Numbered from the stretch's first letter, positions 8,095 to 16,841 are shown. The stretch is DNA of 25,569 nucleotides from Coriobacteriaceae bacterium (GCA_003563465.1 PWVH01000071.1:1-25569), one strand, 5' to 3'. Translations and numbers: made by a program. The notes: generated by a model not told the origin, from the sequence alone.

Positions 8095-10547
8095 GAATGC
8101 AGATCCTCGGTCGCCGTTTCAGCCACACCGCCGGTGTTGACGTTCCGCCAGCCATCCCGAGCTGCGGTAAGCAGACGCTCGTCGTATGCCAGCCATGCGG
8201 CCGAGGCCACAAGAAGGTACTCGTCGGCGGCAGCGTCGAGGCAACCCGCTCGCGCCAGCACAGATGCCCGGTCGAGTAGCACGCCGAGGTACAGTCTGTG
8301 CGCCCAGGTACCCTTGACCAGTTGTTCAGCCATACCGATCAGTTCGAAGGCGGTAGCATGGTCGCCCAGGCTGGCCATCGCCAGTGCGCCTTGTTGCAGC
8401 GCAGCTGTCCTCAGGTGAACGGAGTCAGGCGCAGCGTGCTCGGCGCACGACTGGGCCAGGCGTCCGGCGAAGGATTCCTCGCCTACGCTCCGCGCCAGCG
8501 CGACGAGCACTGTGAGCCCATCCCCGGCGCGAGCCGGGTCCTCCACAAGACCGTCGAACGTCGCAGTGAAGCTCACGCCCTGACGCTTCAGGGCTCGCCA
8601 CGCACTGGCAACAACAGAAGGGTCTGTCTGCCAAGCTCCCACCAGGTCGTCGACGTTGGCTAGCAAGTCGGCCAATGCAGTCCAATGACGTGCGCTCTCC
8701 ATCTGCCACACAAGTTCGCCGAGCTCGCGTCGTTCATTGCGCTCAGCGTAGAAAGATACCATCCTCGCATGTGCATCCAGACGAGATTCGGCCGTCGGGA
8801 GATACCTTCGTTCGACAGCCAGACGCAGGTAGTCGTGGGCGAAGCCGATCTTGCCGCTCCTGATTGCGATCGCCCGCCCCGCTGCTATGCGCAACGGGGC
8901 GAACAGCGCCTGCGGCATCGGTCGATTCGGCTCCCCCAGTACCGCGAGAAGTTGATCCTCGGTGAGGCCATGGCGTGCCGCCCACAATGCGCGCATCGTA
9001 TCGCCGACCAAACCCGGTGCGGCTGACTCGTAGTCACTCTCCCAGCGCTCAAGCACCAGATCGAACAGCGCGGGCGTGTCGAGCGCTTCAAGGTACAGAG
9101 CGATTCTGTCATCAAGGGCATCGTAGCTGCCAAACACACGAAGCTCGTCGAGCAAAGTCACCAGGAACACCGGCAGCTGCCCCTGGGGAGCGCTCGCAAC
9201 TCGAGCCAGCTGTTCGGCCGTCAGAGACTTTCCGTAGAGGCTGAGATACGTCACCGCCAACTCAGATCGCTCCTCTTCGTTCATGGGGGCGACGGATAGC
9301 ATGCTGGCATCTGCAGGAATTTCTCCACCGAGATCATCGGGATCCACGACCGAAAGAACGAGACGCACAGTCTCGGGAAGAGGCGCTGTAAGTAAGTGCA
9401 GAACTGCGGTAAGGGTGTCGAGTTGATTCACCGCGTCGATGAGAATCACCAAGCGTCGCTCTTGTGGAACCATGCCGAGAACTCGATCGAGGCTCTCCAT
9501 CAGCGCGCCCTCGTGCGGCGATGCATCGACGATGAGGTCGTACATCGACGCGATTTCGAGAATGAGACGACGGATAGTCTGCGTAACACTTGTTGAGTCG
9601 CGGTCTACTCCAACGAAGTGAGCAAGCAGGTCAACGCTCGCCCACGGATCGGCCGCCCCTTCAACGGTAACGCGTCTAGCGCGCTCGCGGTCTGCGCGTT
9701 GAGCTGCCTCCAGATACCATCGAGAGATCAGCGCGGACTTGCCTACACCCGACTCGCCGGCAAGTACGAAGATGGGAGAGTCGCCAAGCACGTGGGCATC
9801 CAGCACCTCGAGATAGGATTCGCCACCCACGTAGACTCGTGCGAGTTCGCGTGCGAGCGCCTCGTGAGCGTTGCGAGTCTCCGTGAGGGGGTCAGGCGTA
9901 GACGCTGCAGGAAAGCACTCATCGATTGCGGTCGTGAGATCCGCAAGGACGAGCTCGCCAAGAGACTCCGGGCTAGTGTAGCCCTCGTGCAGAGTGATGC
10001 CTGACTCTCGTATGCGTCGCTTGAGCTCTTCCAAACGAGCAGCACGGGATGGGTCCGTCTCTACTACGTCATCACGCTGCCCGACGGGCGCAGCCCGCGA
10101 GACGCTGGAATCGCGGAAGTAGAAAAAGGCGTAGGGCGTCATCTCTGGGTTCTCGAGAACCCCGTGCACGATCTCGAGCTCGGTTACCGACTTCGACAGG
10201 TGCTCATGGAGCCACGGTTGCTGGACAAGTAGTTCATCCGGGATCTCTTGAGGGATCCATCCGTACCGCTCACCGAGTATGCCAATGAAGAACGGGCGGG
10301 AGCGCTCAATCTCAGCAAGACAAATGGGCAGCACCGCACCTTCAGCCGCCTGTTCAGACGTGATGCCCCAACGAAGGTCGATGTCTGTAAAGGAGACTCC
10401 GCGCTGCACACACAGTTCGCGTAAGCGTGGAAAGACGTGCTTCACGAGATGGTCGCGCTCTCGCTGCATGTCCTTGAACGTGGAGGAGATGAAGACCCGT
10501 ACCGCTCGGTCCTCTCCCGGCTGCTGAAGTGTGGCCGCTCTTGCCAA
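8091..10547 (-). CDS. DUF4062 / P-loop STAND ATPase with helical repeat tail
   Basis: An N-terminal DUF4062 domain begins almost at once (VRVFISSTFKDM, FFIGILGERYGWIPQ, KSVTELEIVHG, AFFYFRD). A P-loop ATPase follows, with Walker A GESGVGKS near residue 266 and Walker B LVILIDAVNQLD near 369 in the 818-residue form. The C-terminal 300 residues are alpha-helical and TPR-like. This order is known from TEP1-like STAND proteins and bacterial NLR-like defence ATPases. I chose a TTG at 10547 (GGAG 4 nt upstream), 14 codons before the domain. The frame stays open to an ATG at 10811, but that extension has no domain-like sequence and overlaps the divergent methyltransferase gene. It overlaps the membrane-protein gene downstream by 4 nt. 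Confidence 0.8.
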   Translation of the reverse strand: MARAATLQQPGEDRAVRVFISSTFKDMQRERDHLVKHVFPRLRELCVQRGVSFTDIDLRWGITSEQAAEGAVLPICLAEIERSRPFFIGILGERYGWIPQEIPDELLVQQPWLHEHLSKSVTELEIVHGVLENPEMTPYAFFYFRDSSVSRAAPVGQRDDVVETDPSRAARLEELKRRIRESGITLHEGYTSPESLGELVLADLTTAIDECFPAASTPDPLTETRNAHEALARELARVYVGGESYLEVLDAHVLGDSPIFVLAGESGVGKSALISRWYLEAAQRADRERARRVTVEGAADPWASVDLLAHFVGVDRDSTSVTQTIRRLILEIASMYDLIVDASPHEGALMESLDRVLGMVPQERRLVILIDAVNQLDTLTAVLHLLTAPLPETVRLVLSVVDPDDLGGEIPADASMLSVAPMNEEERSELAVTYLSLYGKSLTAEQLARVASAPQGQLPVFLVTLLDELRVFGSYDALDDRIALYLEALDTPALFDLVLERWESDYESAAPGLVGDTMRALWAARHGLTEDQLLAVLGEPNRPMPQALFAPLRIAAGRAIAIRSGKIGFAHDYLRLAVERRYLPTAESRLDAHARMVSFYAERNERRELGELVWQMESARHWTALADLLANVDDLVGAWQTDPSVVASAWRALKRQGVSFTATFDGLVEDPARAGDGLTVLVALARSVGEESFAGRLAQSCAEHAAPDSVHLRTAALQQGALAMASLGDHATAFELIGMAEQLVKGTWAHRLYLGVLLDRASVLARAGCLDAAADEYLLVASAAWLAYDERLLTAARDGWRNVNTGGVAETATEDLHS

Positions 10548-10799
10548 TACGCTCCACTGCCTCAAGGCTTTCGTGAACAGGATTGTCCAATGTACTGACC
10601 TGCTCGCGCAAACACGAGCGCCGGGCAAGCGGGGTCGCAGCACGCACGGCAACAAAGCCTTGTGAATCGCCCCGGGTTCCACGTCGGCTCGATTACGTGG
10701 AAGCCACGGCCAGCGTGGCGACTTCCTGATTGTAGCGGTCGAGCACCTGGAGGCGCAGCTGAGGAGGCGCTGAACGCAATCGAGCATGACAAGCCGACT
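10548..10799. promoter_or_regulatory. divergent upstream region
   Basis: About 250 bp separate the preferred starts of the minus-strand DUF4062 ATPase and the plus-strand methyltransferase. Both promoters must lie here if those starts are correct. I could not pick out a convincing -35/-10 pair or operator. Both flanking frames stay open through part of it, which has misled start choice in both directions. Confidence 0.4.
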
Positions 10800-11891
10800 A
10801 TGATCTACCACTCGCGGATGAGCTTGCCACCCGATATCGATTTAGATCAACTTGCCAGTGTGCGAGCCTTCATTGAGGAAATTGGCCGCAAAGGAATCCT
10901 TGGGACCTTCTCCAGTCACGAGGAGCTAATCGCCGCACTCGACAGCCATCTATCAAAGCTCGCAACTCAGCTCCTAGACAAGCACGGTATCGGTGACTCT
11001 ATTCCGTACCTTCGCAAGAAGCGAAACGGCAAGTCGTTCTACGTATTCAAAGCGAATAGGGAACGACTGCGTATCCAAGCGGATATGCTGAGCAGGCTCG
11101 ACAGAAGAAGCATCTCGTTAGCAATCAAGCATGTGAAAAGACCAGGATTCGAGACTCTCAGAGTCCTGGACGTCGGCTGCGGCGATGGCTACGTGACGCG
11201 CTCGAGATTCGGAGACCTCGATGGCGCCACCGTACTCGGAATAGACATCTCGCCGTACGCGATTGAAAGCGCTCAACAGGACAACGATCTAGCGCATTTC
11301 GAGTATTTGTTGGAGGACGTGAATGACCTCGACGAGAAGCTCGGCGAATTCGAGATAGTCTTCGCAGCTGAAACACTGCAGCATCTGGAGCATCCCGAAG
11401 GAATCATGCACAGGCTATGGTCGGTTCTTGCCACTCCCGGTGCGCTCATAATCAGGGGCTCCGATGACGGTCTGAAGGTGAACTACCCGACCGACGAAGA
11501 CCTTGACTTCCTGCTCAGCAGTACAAATACAATACGTGGAAGCTCAGACCGAATTTTCTTGCGCAAGGTGCCAACGTTCATGAATCGGCTTATGCCAGCG
11601 CCCACAGACATCGCGGTTGACTTCCATGTGGACACGACCGTCGGCCTCAACTCGGAGGAGCGGGGCTGGTTCTTCGATTCCTATTACGCATATCGTCAGA
11701 ACTACGCGGTTTGGAACGCAGAACGACCGGGGGCGACTCAGGCGGATGTCGATTTTGCGGAGCGTCTGGTGCGAATCGGTTCCGAGCAGCGCGAGCGATT
11801 CCTACGCGAGCCGAACCTGTACTCCGTGAGCGTGCAAAGCTCTGCGGTTGCGCTCAAGGGCGTCGACCACTCCGAAACGGAGACCACATAG
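10800..11891 (+). CDS. class I SAM-dependent methyltransferase with DUF4062-like N-terminal tail
   Basis: From the ATG at 10800 the protein has 363 residues. Motif I of class I methyltransferases is clear (VLDVGCGDGYVT, near residue 124), followed by the acidic residue after beta-2 (VLGIDIS) and a motif IV-like segment (FEIVFAAETLQHLEHPEG). The last 130 residues do not match a target-recognition domain I know, so the substrate is unknown; a small molecule or protein is more likely than DNA. Residues 15-50 (FIEEIGRKGILGTFSSHEEL) resemble the tail of DUF4062 domains, FSSPEEL-like, without the rest of that domain. Another ATG at 10818 is possible. The 46-codon extension upstream overlaps the opposite gene's extension and is unlikely to be coding. 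Confidence 0.75.
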   Translation: MIYHSRMSLPPDIDLDQLASVRAFIEEIGRKGILGTFSSHEELIAALDSHLSKLATQLLDKHGIGDSIPYLRKKRNGKSFYVFKANRERLRIQADMLSRLDRRSISLAIKHVKRPGFETLRVLDVGCGDGYVTRSRFGDLDGATVLGIDISPYAIESAQQDNDLAHFEYLLEDVNDLDEKLGEFEIVFAAETLQHLEHPEGIMHRLWSVLATPGALIIRGSDDGLKVNYPTDEDLDFLLSSTNTIRGSSDRIFLRKVPTFMNRLMPAPTDIAVDFHVDTTVGLNSEERGWFFDSYYAYRQNYAVWNAERPGATQADVDFAERLVRIGSEQRERFLREPNLYSVSVQSSAVALKGVDHSETETT

Positions 11892-12091
11892 CAGATGGTC
11901 AGGTTTCTCAAGAGGAGTCAGGACACGACTCTGGTTGCCTCAGTACATCGCATTAGGGCAGACTGTTCACCAATACGCTCCTGTTGCGCCAGTTTCAAAG
12001 CATGCCTGCGGATTCTCGAGTAGATTCGCACTCGATCGGTGGCCTCAGAATGCTACCAGGTGATTCTCTAACGCAGTGAAGGGCCCCTCAT

Positions 12092-12532
12092 TTGTCTAAA
12101 GATGGTAGCCAGAAGGAGCATCCCGAAGTGCATGGCGTTGCGGCCACGGCGGCTATAGCCCGCGGTAGCCTGCTTCTGCTTCTGCGGCGCGCAGCTACTT
12201 GCGAGCACGAGCCAGGAAGATGGGAGCTGCCTGGGGGCAAGCTGGACATAGGAGAGACGCTTCCTGAAGCCGTCGCACGGGAGGTCCGCGAAGAGACTAG
12301 TATGTCCATAACCGTCGGCCCGCCTCTCAAGACCTGGCATTTCGTGCGCGATCAGTACTGGGTAACCGGAGTCACCTTTCGATGCCACTCGGAAACAAGA
12401 GGCCTGCGCTTGGGCAGCGAACACGACCAAAGCCGCTGGCTGACCACTTCAGAAGCACTCGAGCTTCCACTCGCCGAATCTATGCGAGAACAGATTCTTG
12501 CGCTCTGCGAGTCCTCCTGGGGGCCGTCGTGA
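12092..12532 (+). CDS. Nudix hydrolase
   Basis: This 146-residue protein has a near-complete Nudix box, GX5EX7REUXEE, at residues 49-68 (GKLDIGE then REVREE). The usual Gly two residues after EE is Ser (REVREETSM). The metal-binding glutamates are intact, so hydrolysis of a nucleoside diphosphate linked to a second moiety is expected. The sequence before the box (GRWELPGGKLD) is typical of the MutT-like group, which cannot be assigned a substrate by sequence. It starts at TTG with a modest SD (GAAGGG). Its stop overlaps the GTG of the TrkA-RyR gene (GTGA), so they are co-translated. I infer it may process the nucleotide made or sensed by the RelA/RyR proteins next door. Confidence 0.85.
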   Translation: MSKDGSQKEHPEVHGVAATAAIARGSLLLLLRRAATCEHEPGRWELPGGKLDIGETLPEAVAREVREETSMSITVGPPLKTWHFVRDQYWVTGVTFRCHSETRGLRLGSEHDQSRWLTTSEALELPLAESMREQILALCESSWGPS

Positions 12533-14316
12533 AGCTCTCTCGTGCTCGAACGGGGCAGCGCAGACGAGGGCTCGGTATGTGGTGGACGTCCGCCCAATGG
12601 TACTTCCTAGGCATCGCTGCCGCTGCAGCGTTCATTCTAGGAATCGTCGGATTCAGACAATGGAATGCTTCCGTGGGCACATGGAATGCTTCGTTTCTCG
12701 ACAATGCATACCTTTCACTCGAGCTCTTCGTTCTTGGGTCTGGAGCCGTGGAACCGCCTATCCCACTGCCCTTGGAAATCGCACGCTTCTTGGCACCAGT
12801 AGTCAGCGTGTATGGTGCCGCCGCGGGAATCGCTACCCTCCTCGGTGAGCGCATAAGCCTATGGAGGCTCAAGCGAGCCAGGAGGCATGCCGTCATATGT
12901 GGGCTGAACCAGGAAGGGCTGCTTCTTGCTGAGACACTTGTGTCCGAAGCGACCCAGGTCGCCTTCATAGATGACGCGCCGGATGAATGGGCCTTGGCTC
13001 GAGCGAAATCGCTCGGAATCACCGTAATCGTTGGCGACCCGTGCGACTCTGAGTCTCTACGTCTAGCTGCAGTGGGGCGAGCACGAGTCCTCGTCGCAAT
13101 CTGTCCCGATGACGGCAAGAACGCTGATATTGCAGTACGCGCTAGCGAGATTCCAAGACCCAGCCGTGCTCCATCTCTGGCAGTCTACGTGCACGTGCTG
13201 GATACCGAGCTCTGCACGCTGCTCAAGGAGCATGCGCTCACATCCGAGACTGTAGATCGCGTCTCTGTCGATTTCTTCAGCATTCCAGAAAACGGTGCTC
13301 GAGCCATGCTCGATACAGTGCCTCTTCGCTCTCGACATGAAGGTCAGGCTCCCCACATCCTGGTTGTCGGCCTTGGCAAACTCGGCCGTAGCCTCTTGGT
13401 TCAAGCCGCCCGTCAGTATTGGTTTGAGAACACCGACATCGGCTCCAAGCTATGCGTTACCGCCATCGACAAGACAGCGGAGTCCAAGGTCGCTTTGCTG
13501 CTGCTCCGCTATCCTGCGTTGAGCGAGTCATGCGAGATCACGGCGCTCTCGATGGAAAGGGAGTCCCCCGAATTCGAGCAAGCAGCGTACTTGTACGGCA
13601 GTGACGGACAGCGGCATGTGGACGCTGTATACATCTGTCCTGATGACGACGTTCACGCACTTGTCTCAGCGATGACTCTTCACAAGCACACTCGAGCAGC
13701 AGGTGTGCCCATAGCGGTGCGCATGTCCGACGAAAGAGGTCTCGCCGAGCTCGTGAAGACCGTCAGTGGAGAGCATAATCTGCATTCCGTAGGGATGCTG
13801 GACCAAGCGTGCGCGAAAGACGCACTGCGCAACAGCACTCGTGAGTGGATTGCGCGAGCGATCCACTCCGAGTACGTCAAGCACGAGCTGATGACGGGTG
13901 TTTCGCAAGCGGACAATCCCTCAATGGCTCCGTGGAATGAGCTTCCCTTGGATCTAAAGGAATCTAACCGCTGCCAGGCGGACGATATCAAGAGCAAGAT
14001 CGCCGACCTCGGCATGGACGTAACGCCATCGCCAGACTGGACCCAAGACGCCTTTACCTTTTCAGAAGAGCAGGTAGAACTGCTTGCCCAGCGAGAACAC
14101 GACCGCTGGATGGTGGAACGGGTTGAGGCCGGTTGGTCCTACGCGCCCGGGCCCAAGGATCTAGAGAAGAAGACGAGCCCCTACCTGGTTCCCTGGGACG
14201 ATTTGGCCGAGGTGGACAAAGACAAAGACCGCAACGCCATGCGCGCCATCCCAGCGATTCTGGCCCGCGCCGGCTACAGCGTGATCGAATTCGATTCCAA
14301 GCCTGTCAAGAACTAG
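12529..14316 (+). CDS. two-TM TrkA-N (RCK-like) protein with C-terminal RyR domain
   Basis: The GTG at 12529 overlaps the Nudix stop and gives 595 residues. Residues 18-42 and 87-107 are membrane segments flanking a short pore-like region (AYLSLELFVLGSG), as in channel-type proteins with RCK domains. Two Rossmann domains follow: a degenerate GLNQEG near 126 and a canonical GLGKLG near 280. Residues 435-590 form a RyR domain (WIARAIHSEY, APWNELPLDLKESNR, LAQREHDRWMVERV, SPYLVPWDDL, RAIPAILARAGY). RyR domains in bacteria have been proposed to bind nucleotide-derived ligands. The likely job is an ion channel or NAD-binding membrane protein gated by such a ligand. Its 3' end overlaps that of the RelA-SLOG-RyR gene by 11 bp, tail to tail. 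Confidence 0.8.
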   Translation: MKLSRARTGQRRRGLGMWWTSAQWYFLGIAAAAAFILGIVGFRQWNASVGTWNASFLDNAYLSLELFVLGSGAVEPPIPLPLEIARFLAPVVSVYGAAAGIATLLGERISLWRLKRARRHAVICGLNQEGLLLAETLVSEATQVAFIDDAPDEWALARAKSLGITVIVGDPCDSESLRLAAVGRARVLVAICPDDGKNADIAVRASEIPRPSRAPSLAVYVHVLDTELCTLLKEHALTSETVDRVSVDFFSIPENGARAMLDTVPLRSRHEGQAPHILVVGLGKLGRSLLVQAARQYWFENTDIGSKLCVTAIDKTAESKVALLLLRYPALSESCEITALSMERESPEFEQAAYLYGSDGQRHVDAVYICPDDDVHALVSAMTLHKHTRAAGVPIAVRMSDERGLAELVKTVSGEHNLHSVGMLDQACAKDALRNSTREWIARAIHSEYVKHELMTGVSQADNPSMAPWNELPLDLKESNRCQADDIKSKIADLGMDVTPSPDWTQDAFTFSEEQVELLAQREHDRWMVERVEAGWSYAPGPKDLEKKTSPYLVPWDDLAEVDKDKDRNAMRAIPAILARAGYSVIEFDSKPVKN

Positions 14317-16813
14317 TGCCGCTCTCAGTCTCGGTAGTCTCGCGAATCTCCAGTCCATGCGCGGCGAGTATCTTCGGGATCGCCACCACGCTATCGCGAT
14401 CCCACTGCCGCACTTCCTCAGACAGGCAACTCCAGCCTACAAGGTAAGGCGACACCTTACTCGCGACGTCTTTCACTTCTCCGTACCTCCAGCCGTCGAG
14501 CAGCCGCTCTACAACCCATCGGCCGTGCTCGGCTTCGGCCAGCTCATCAACCTGTGTCTCCGAGAGTCGGTAGACTACCGGTTCGTCTCGGACGGAAACT
14601 GCTTTCAGTCCGAGCCTATTCAGCTTCGCAAGCATGTCGTCAGCTTGGAGCCTGTTCGAGTCCTTGAGCGAATCGCTCAGCTTGGCCCACGGAACAAGCG
14701 AAGGCTCGGTCGGTTGTGCTTCCTGAAGCCGCTTCCTCAAGTACTCTGCGTGTACCGCCTTTGCGATCACTTCGCGCAATCCGGCGTCGACCGGGCGGGG
14801 CAAGACCCCGACGAACGCCCGTATGGACTGCGTATCGACAGGCAGTCTCAGCAGGCGCCTCGTAGCCGTCCAGCCGCTGTCCTCTTGAATCCGCGCGGCT
14901 TCCCGGCCACTGTCAACAAGCGTCGCTACCGTGGCCCCTAGCCCGAGTGCTAAGCGATACGAGGCAGCCGAGACTCTACCGCCTCCTATGCCGAGCACCC
15001 GTACGGCTCGAACATCGATACCGGATGCCACAAGGTCTATCCAGGCCTGCAGGGGGCCGAGGGGGTCGAAACCCCCTCCCGAGACCGTGCGCAACTCTTC
15101 GTAGCGACCGTCGGCGACCGCGCCAACGGGCATGCACTGAGGTAGGTAGCCCACCGTCTTGGCATCCTTGAGAATCGTGCCTAGCGCACCAACAAGACCG
15201 CTCACGCCATTGGAGGTCCCGCCTCCAATAATGGTGCCCTCGAAGCCCTCGAACCCGCGCATGACAACCTCACTGAGCGGTTCAAGCTCCTCATGTTCTT
15301 CGGCAGCGCAACTGCCCGCAAGAATCACCACCGGCAGCCTCAGCTGCTGCACGCCCTGTGTGCTCAGCGCATTCACGCCCTCAACACGCTGTGGACTTGG
15401 GAATCGCACCGCCAGGCCGAGCAGCAGCACTCGGCGAACCCACTCGACTCCGGGAGCCTCCTCAGCGATTCCCACAATCCTCTCGACGGTGGATAGTGCC
15501 TGTTCCAGCAGAAAAGCTGAAGTGCTCAGATGCACGCCCTTTGCGTATTCCCCTAGTGCTTCGTATGGACTACCCGAGAGTAGCAAGAAGAACCCCGTGC
15601 TAAGGTGGGCCTGAGGCAAGTCGACACCAACCTCGATACGCGCTCGACACACCCTGAGCGACTCTTGAATCGCCGGTCCAGCGGCACTAGCAACGGATGC
15701 CCACTTGCCGCCACGGATCTCGTACGACAGATGTTGCTCGAGAACATGTGGGTCGCCGGGACAGAGATCGAAAGCTAGCCGATACGAATCAGCAGCTTTC
15801 TGATCATCGATAGGCTTCCATGCATCGGCAAGCTCCGCTTGGGCCACCGCCCGAATACGCTCGTCGGCCTCGGCTGCAGCCTCGATGAGCTCCTTCCCGC
15901 GAAGGTACTCCTCGCTCCTGGGACGGTTCGCGTTCGACCGGCAGACCGCCACTCCGAGGTCGAGCAAGACCTGGGCGTCACCGGATTCCTTGTGGGGTCC
16001 AAGGATGTCGCACACAGTAGTCCAATCACCCCGAGCCTTCGCGACCGACGCGATCTGCAAAGCCAGGCCGACACTCTCTGGGTCCTGCTCATACACGAAC
16101 AGAAGAAGATCGGCCTCGGCCTCGAGCTGCTCGTCATCCATGTACGCACCGTAACTCGATGCATACGCCTCAAGACCGTCCTCCAGTCTAGCTATCGACT
16201 CATCCGATGCTTCTAGCATCGCCGCCAGTCGCGCGAGCTCACGCTGCCAGACGCGGGGAACCTCAAGGCCGGACTTGTACATCAGTTCGTGGCTTAGCTC
16301 AGCCCATGCGTGTTGGAGAAGCGTGCGCACCTGAATCTCCGCGCGTGAGTTTGGCATCTCGGCGACCCTGGCTGGAACCTCGATCGGGACGCGTTCGTTC
16401 GGGAATCTGTGGCCTTGGAACGAGATAGTGTAGTGACGCGAAAGGTATCCGAACTCGGCGTGTTCAAGCCTTGACCCCGCGTCTTCGGAGTGCTCCCAGT
16501 CAACCGCGAAATTCTGCTCCAAGAATTCGCATATCCTGTCGACTTGCTCGCGTGTCTGGACGATGAGACGGCCACCGCATAAGTCGGTCAAGTCCTCAAC
16601 CGGATTCGGACATGTGGCCCTCTTCCGCAGAATCTTGCCCGCGAAACTGGAAATGGTCTTCGCACGAGCCTGTACTATCGCATGCGGAGCGAGTGTTGCC
16701 GCCACGTGCTCGAGCACTTGCCGCACGCTGTCGGCGAGGACCACGTAGTCGTCGTGATACCGCGAGTACTTCTGGACCTGGCGGCACGCCCAGGCTCTCG
16801 TGTCAGAATCCAC
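14306..16813 (-). CDS. RelA/SpoT-type nucleotide synthetase fused to SLOG (TRPM-like) and RyR domains
   Basis: The protein has 835 residues. Residues 45-185 match a RelA/SpoT synthetase: SFAGKILRK (56-64), DLTDLCGGRLIV (74-85), GYLSRHY (122-128), EIQVRT (159-164) and HAWAELSHELMYK (168-180). No HD hydrolase domain precedes it. Residues 215-480 are helical and TPR-like. Residues 490-640 form a Rossmannoid SLOG/TRPM-type domain (VVILAGSC, GTIIGGGTSNGVSG). Residues 680-825 form a RyR domain (VIAKAVHAEYLRKRL, VPWAKLSDSLKDSNR, LAEAEHGRWVVERLL, SPYLVGWSCL). It starts at GTG 28 nt after the mini-tubulin gene and ends the long minus operon. I infer a pyrophosphokinase toxin or signalling enzyme controlled by a nucleotide sensor. 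Confidence 0.85.
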   Translation of the reverse strand: MDSDTRAWACRQVQKYSRYHDDYVVLADSVRQVLEHVAATLAPHAIVQARAKTISSFAGKILRKRATCPNPVEDLTDLCGGRLIVQTREQVDRICEFLEQNFAVDWEHSEDAGSRLEHAEFGYLSRHYTISFQGHRFPNERVPIEVPARVAEMPNSRAEIQVRTLLQHAWAELSHELMYKSGLEVPRVWQRELARLAAMLEASDESIARLEDGLEAYASSYGAYMDDEQLEAEADLLLFVYEQDPESVGLALQIASVAKARGDWTTVCDILGPHKESGDAQVLLDLGVAVCRSNANRPRSEEYLRGKELIEAAAEADERIRAVAQAELADAWKPIDDQKAADSYRLAFDLCPGDPHVLEQHLSYEIRGGKWASVASAAGPAIQESLRVCRARIEVGVDLPQAHLSTGFFLLLSGSPYEALGEYAKGVHLSTSAFLLEQALSTVERIVGIAEEAPGVEWVRRVLLLGLAVRFPSPQRVEGVNALSTQGVQQLRLPVVILAGSCAAEEHEELEPLSEVVMRGFEGFEGTIIGGGTSNGVSGLVGALGTILKDAKTVGYLPQCMPVGAVADGRYEELRTVSGGGFDPLGPLQAWIDLVASGIDVRAVRVLGIGGGRVSAASYRLALGLGATVATLVDSGREAARIQEDSGWTATRRLLRLPVDTQSIRAFVGVLPRPVDAGLREVIAKAVHAEYLRKRLQEAQPTEPSLVPWAKLSDSLKDSNRLQADDMLAKLNRLGLKAVSVRDEPVVYRLSETQVDELAEAEHGRWVVERLLDGWRYGEVKDVASKVSPYLVGWSCLSEEVRQWDRDSVVAIPKILAAHGLEIRETTETESGTSS

Positions 16814-16841
16814 GCTTCGGCTCAGTCCTTCCTCGGGCCCT

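Noticed and set aside
10548..10811. N-terminal extensions of the two divergent frames (to 10811 on minus, from 10662 on plus)
   Set aside because: They overlap each other and neither extension resembles a domain. Starts at 10547 and 10800 fit the domain boundaries better.
12382..12528. ATG 49 codons upstream of the TrkA-RyR start
   Set aside because: It lies inside the Nudix gene in another frame. The GTG at 12529 overlaps the Nudix stop and precedes the first membrane helix.
12480..13118. 212-codon minus-strand frame opposite the Nudix/TrkA genes
   Set aside because: Antisense to well-supported coding sequence, with low-complexity Arg/Ser/Pro composition typical of shadow frames.
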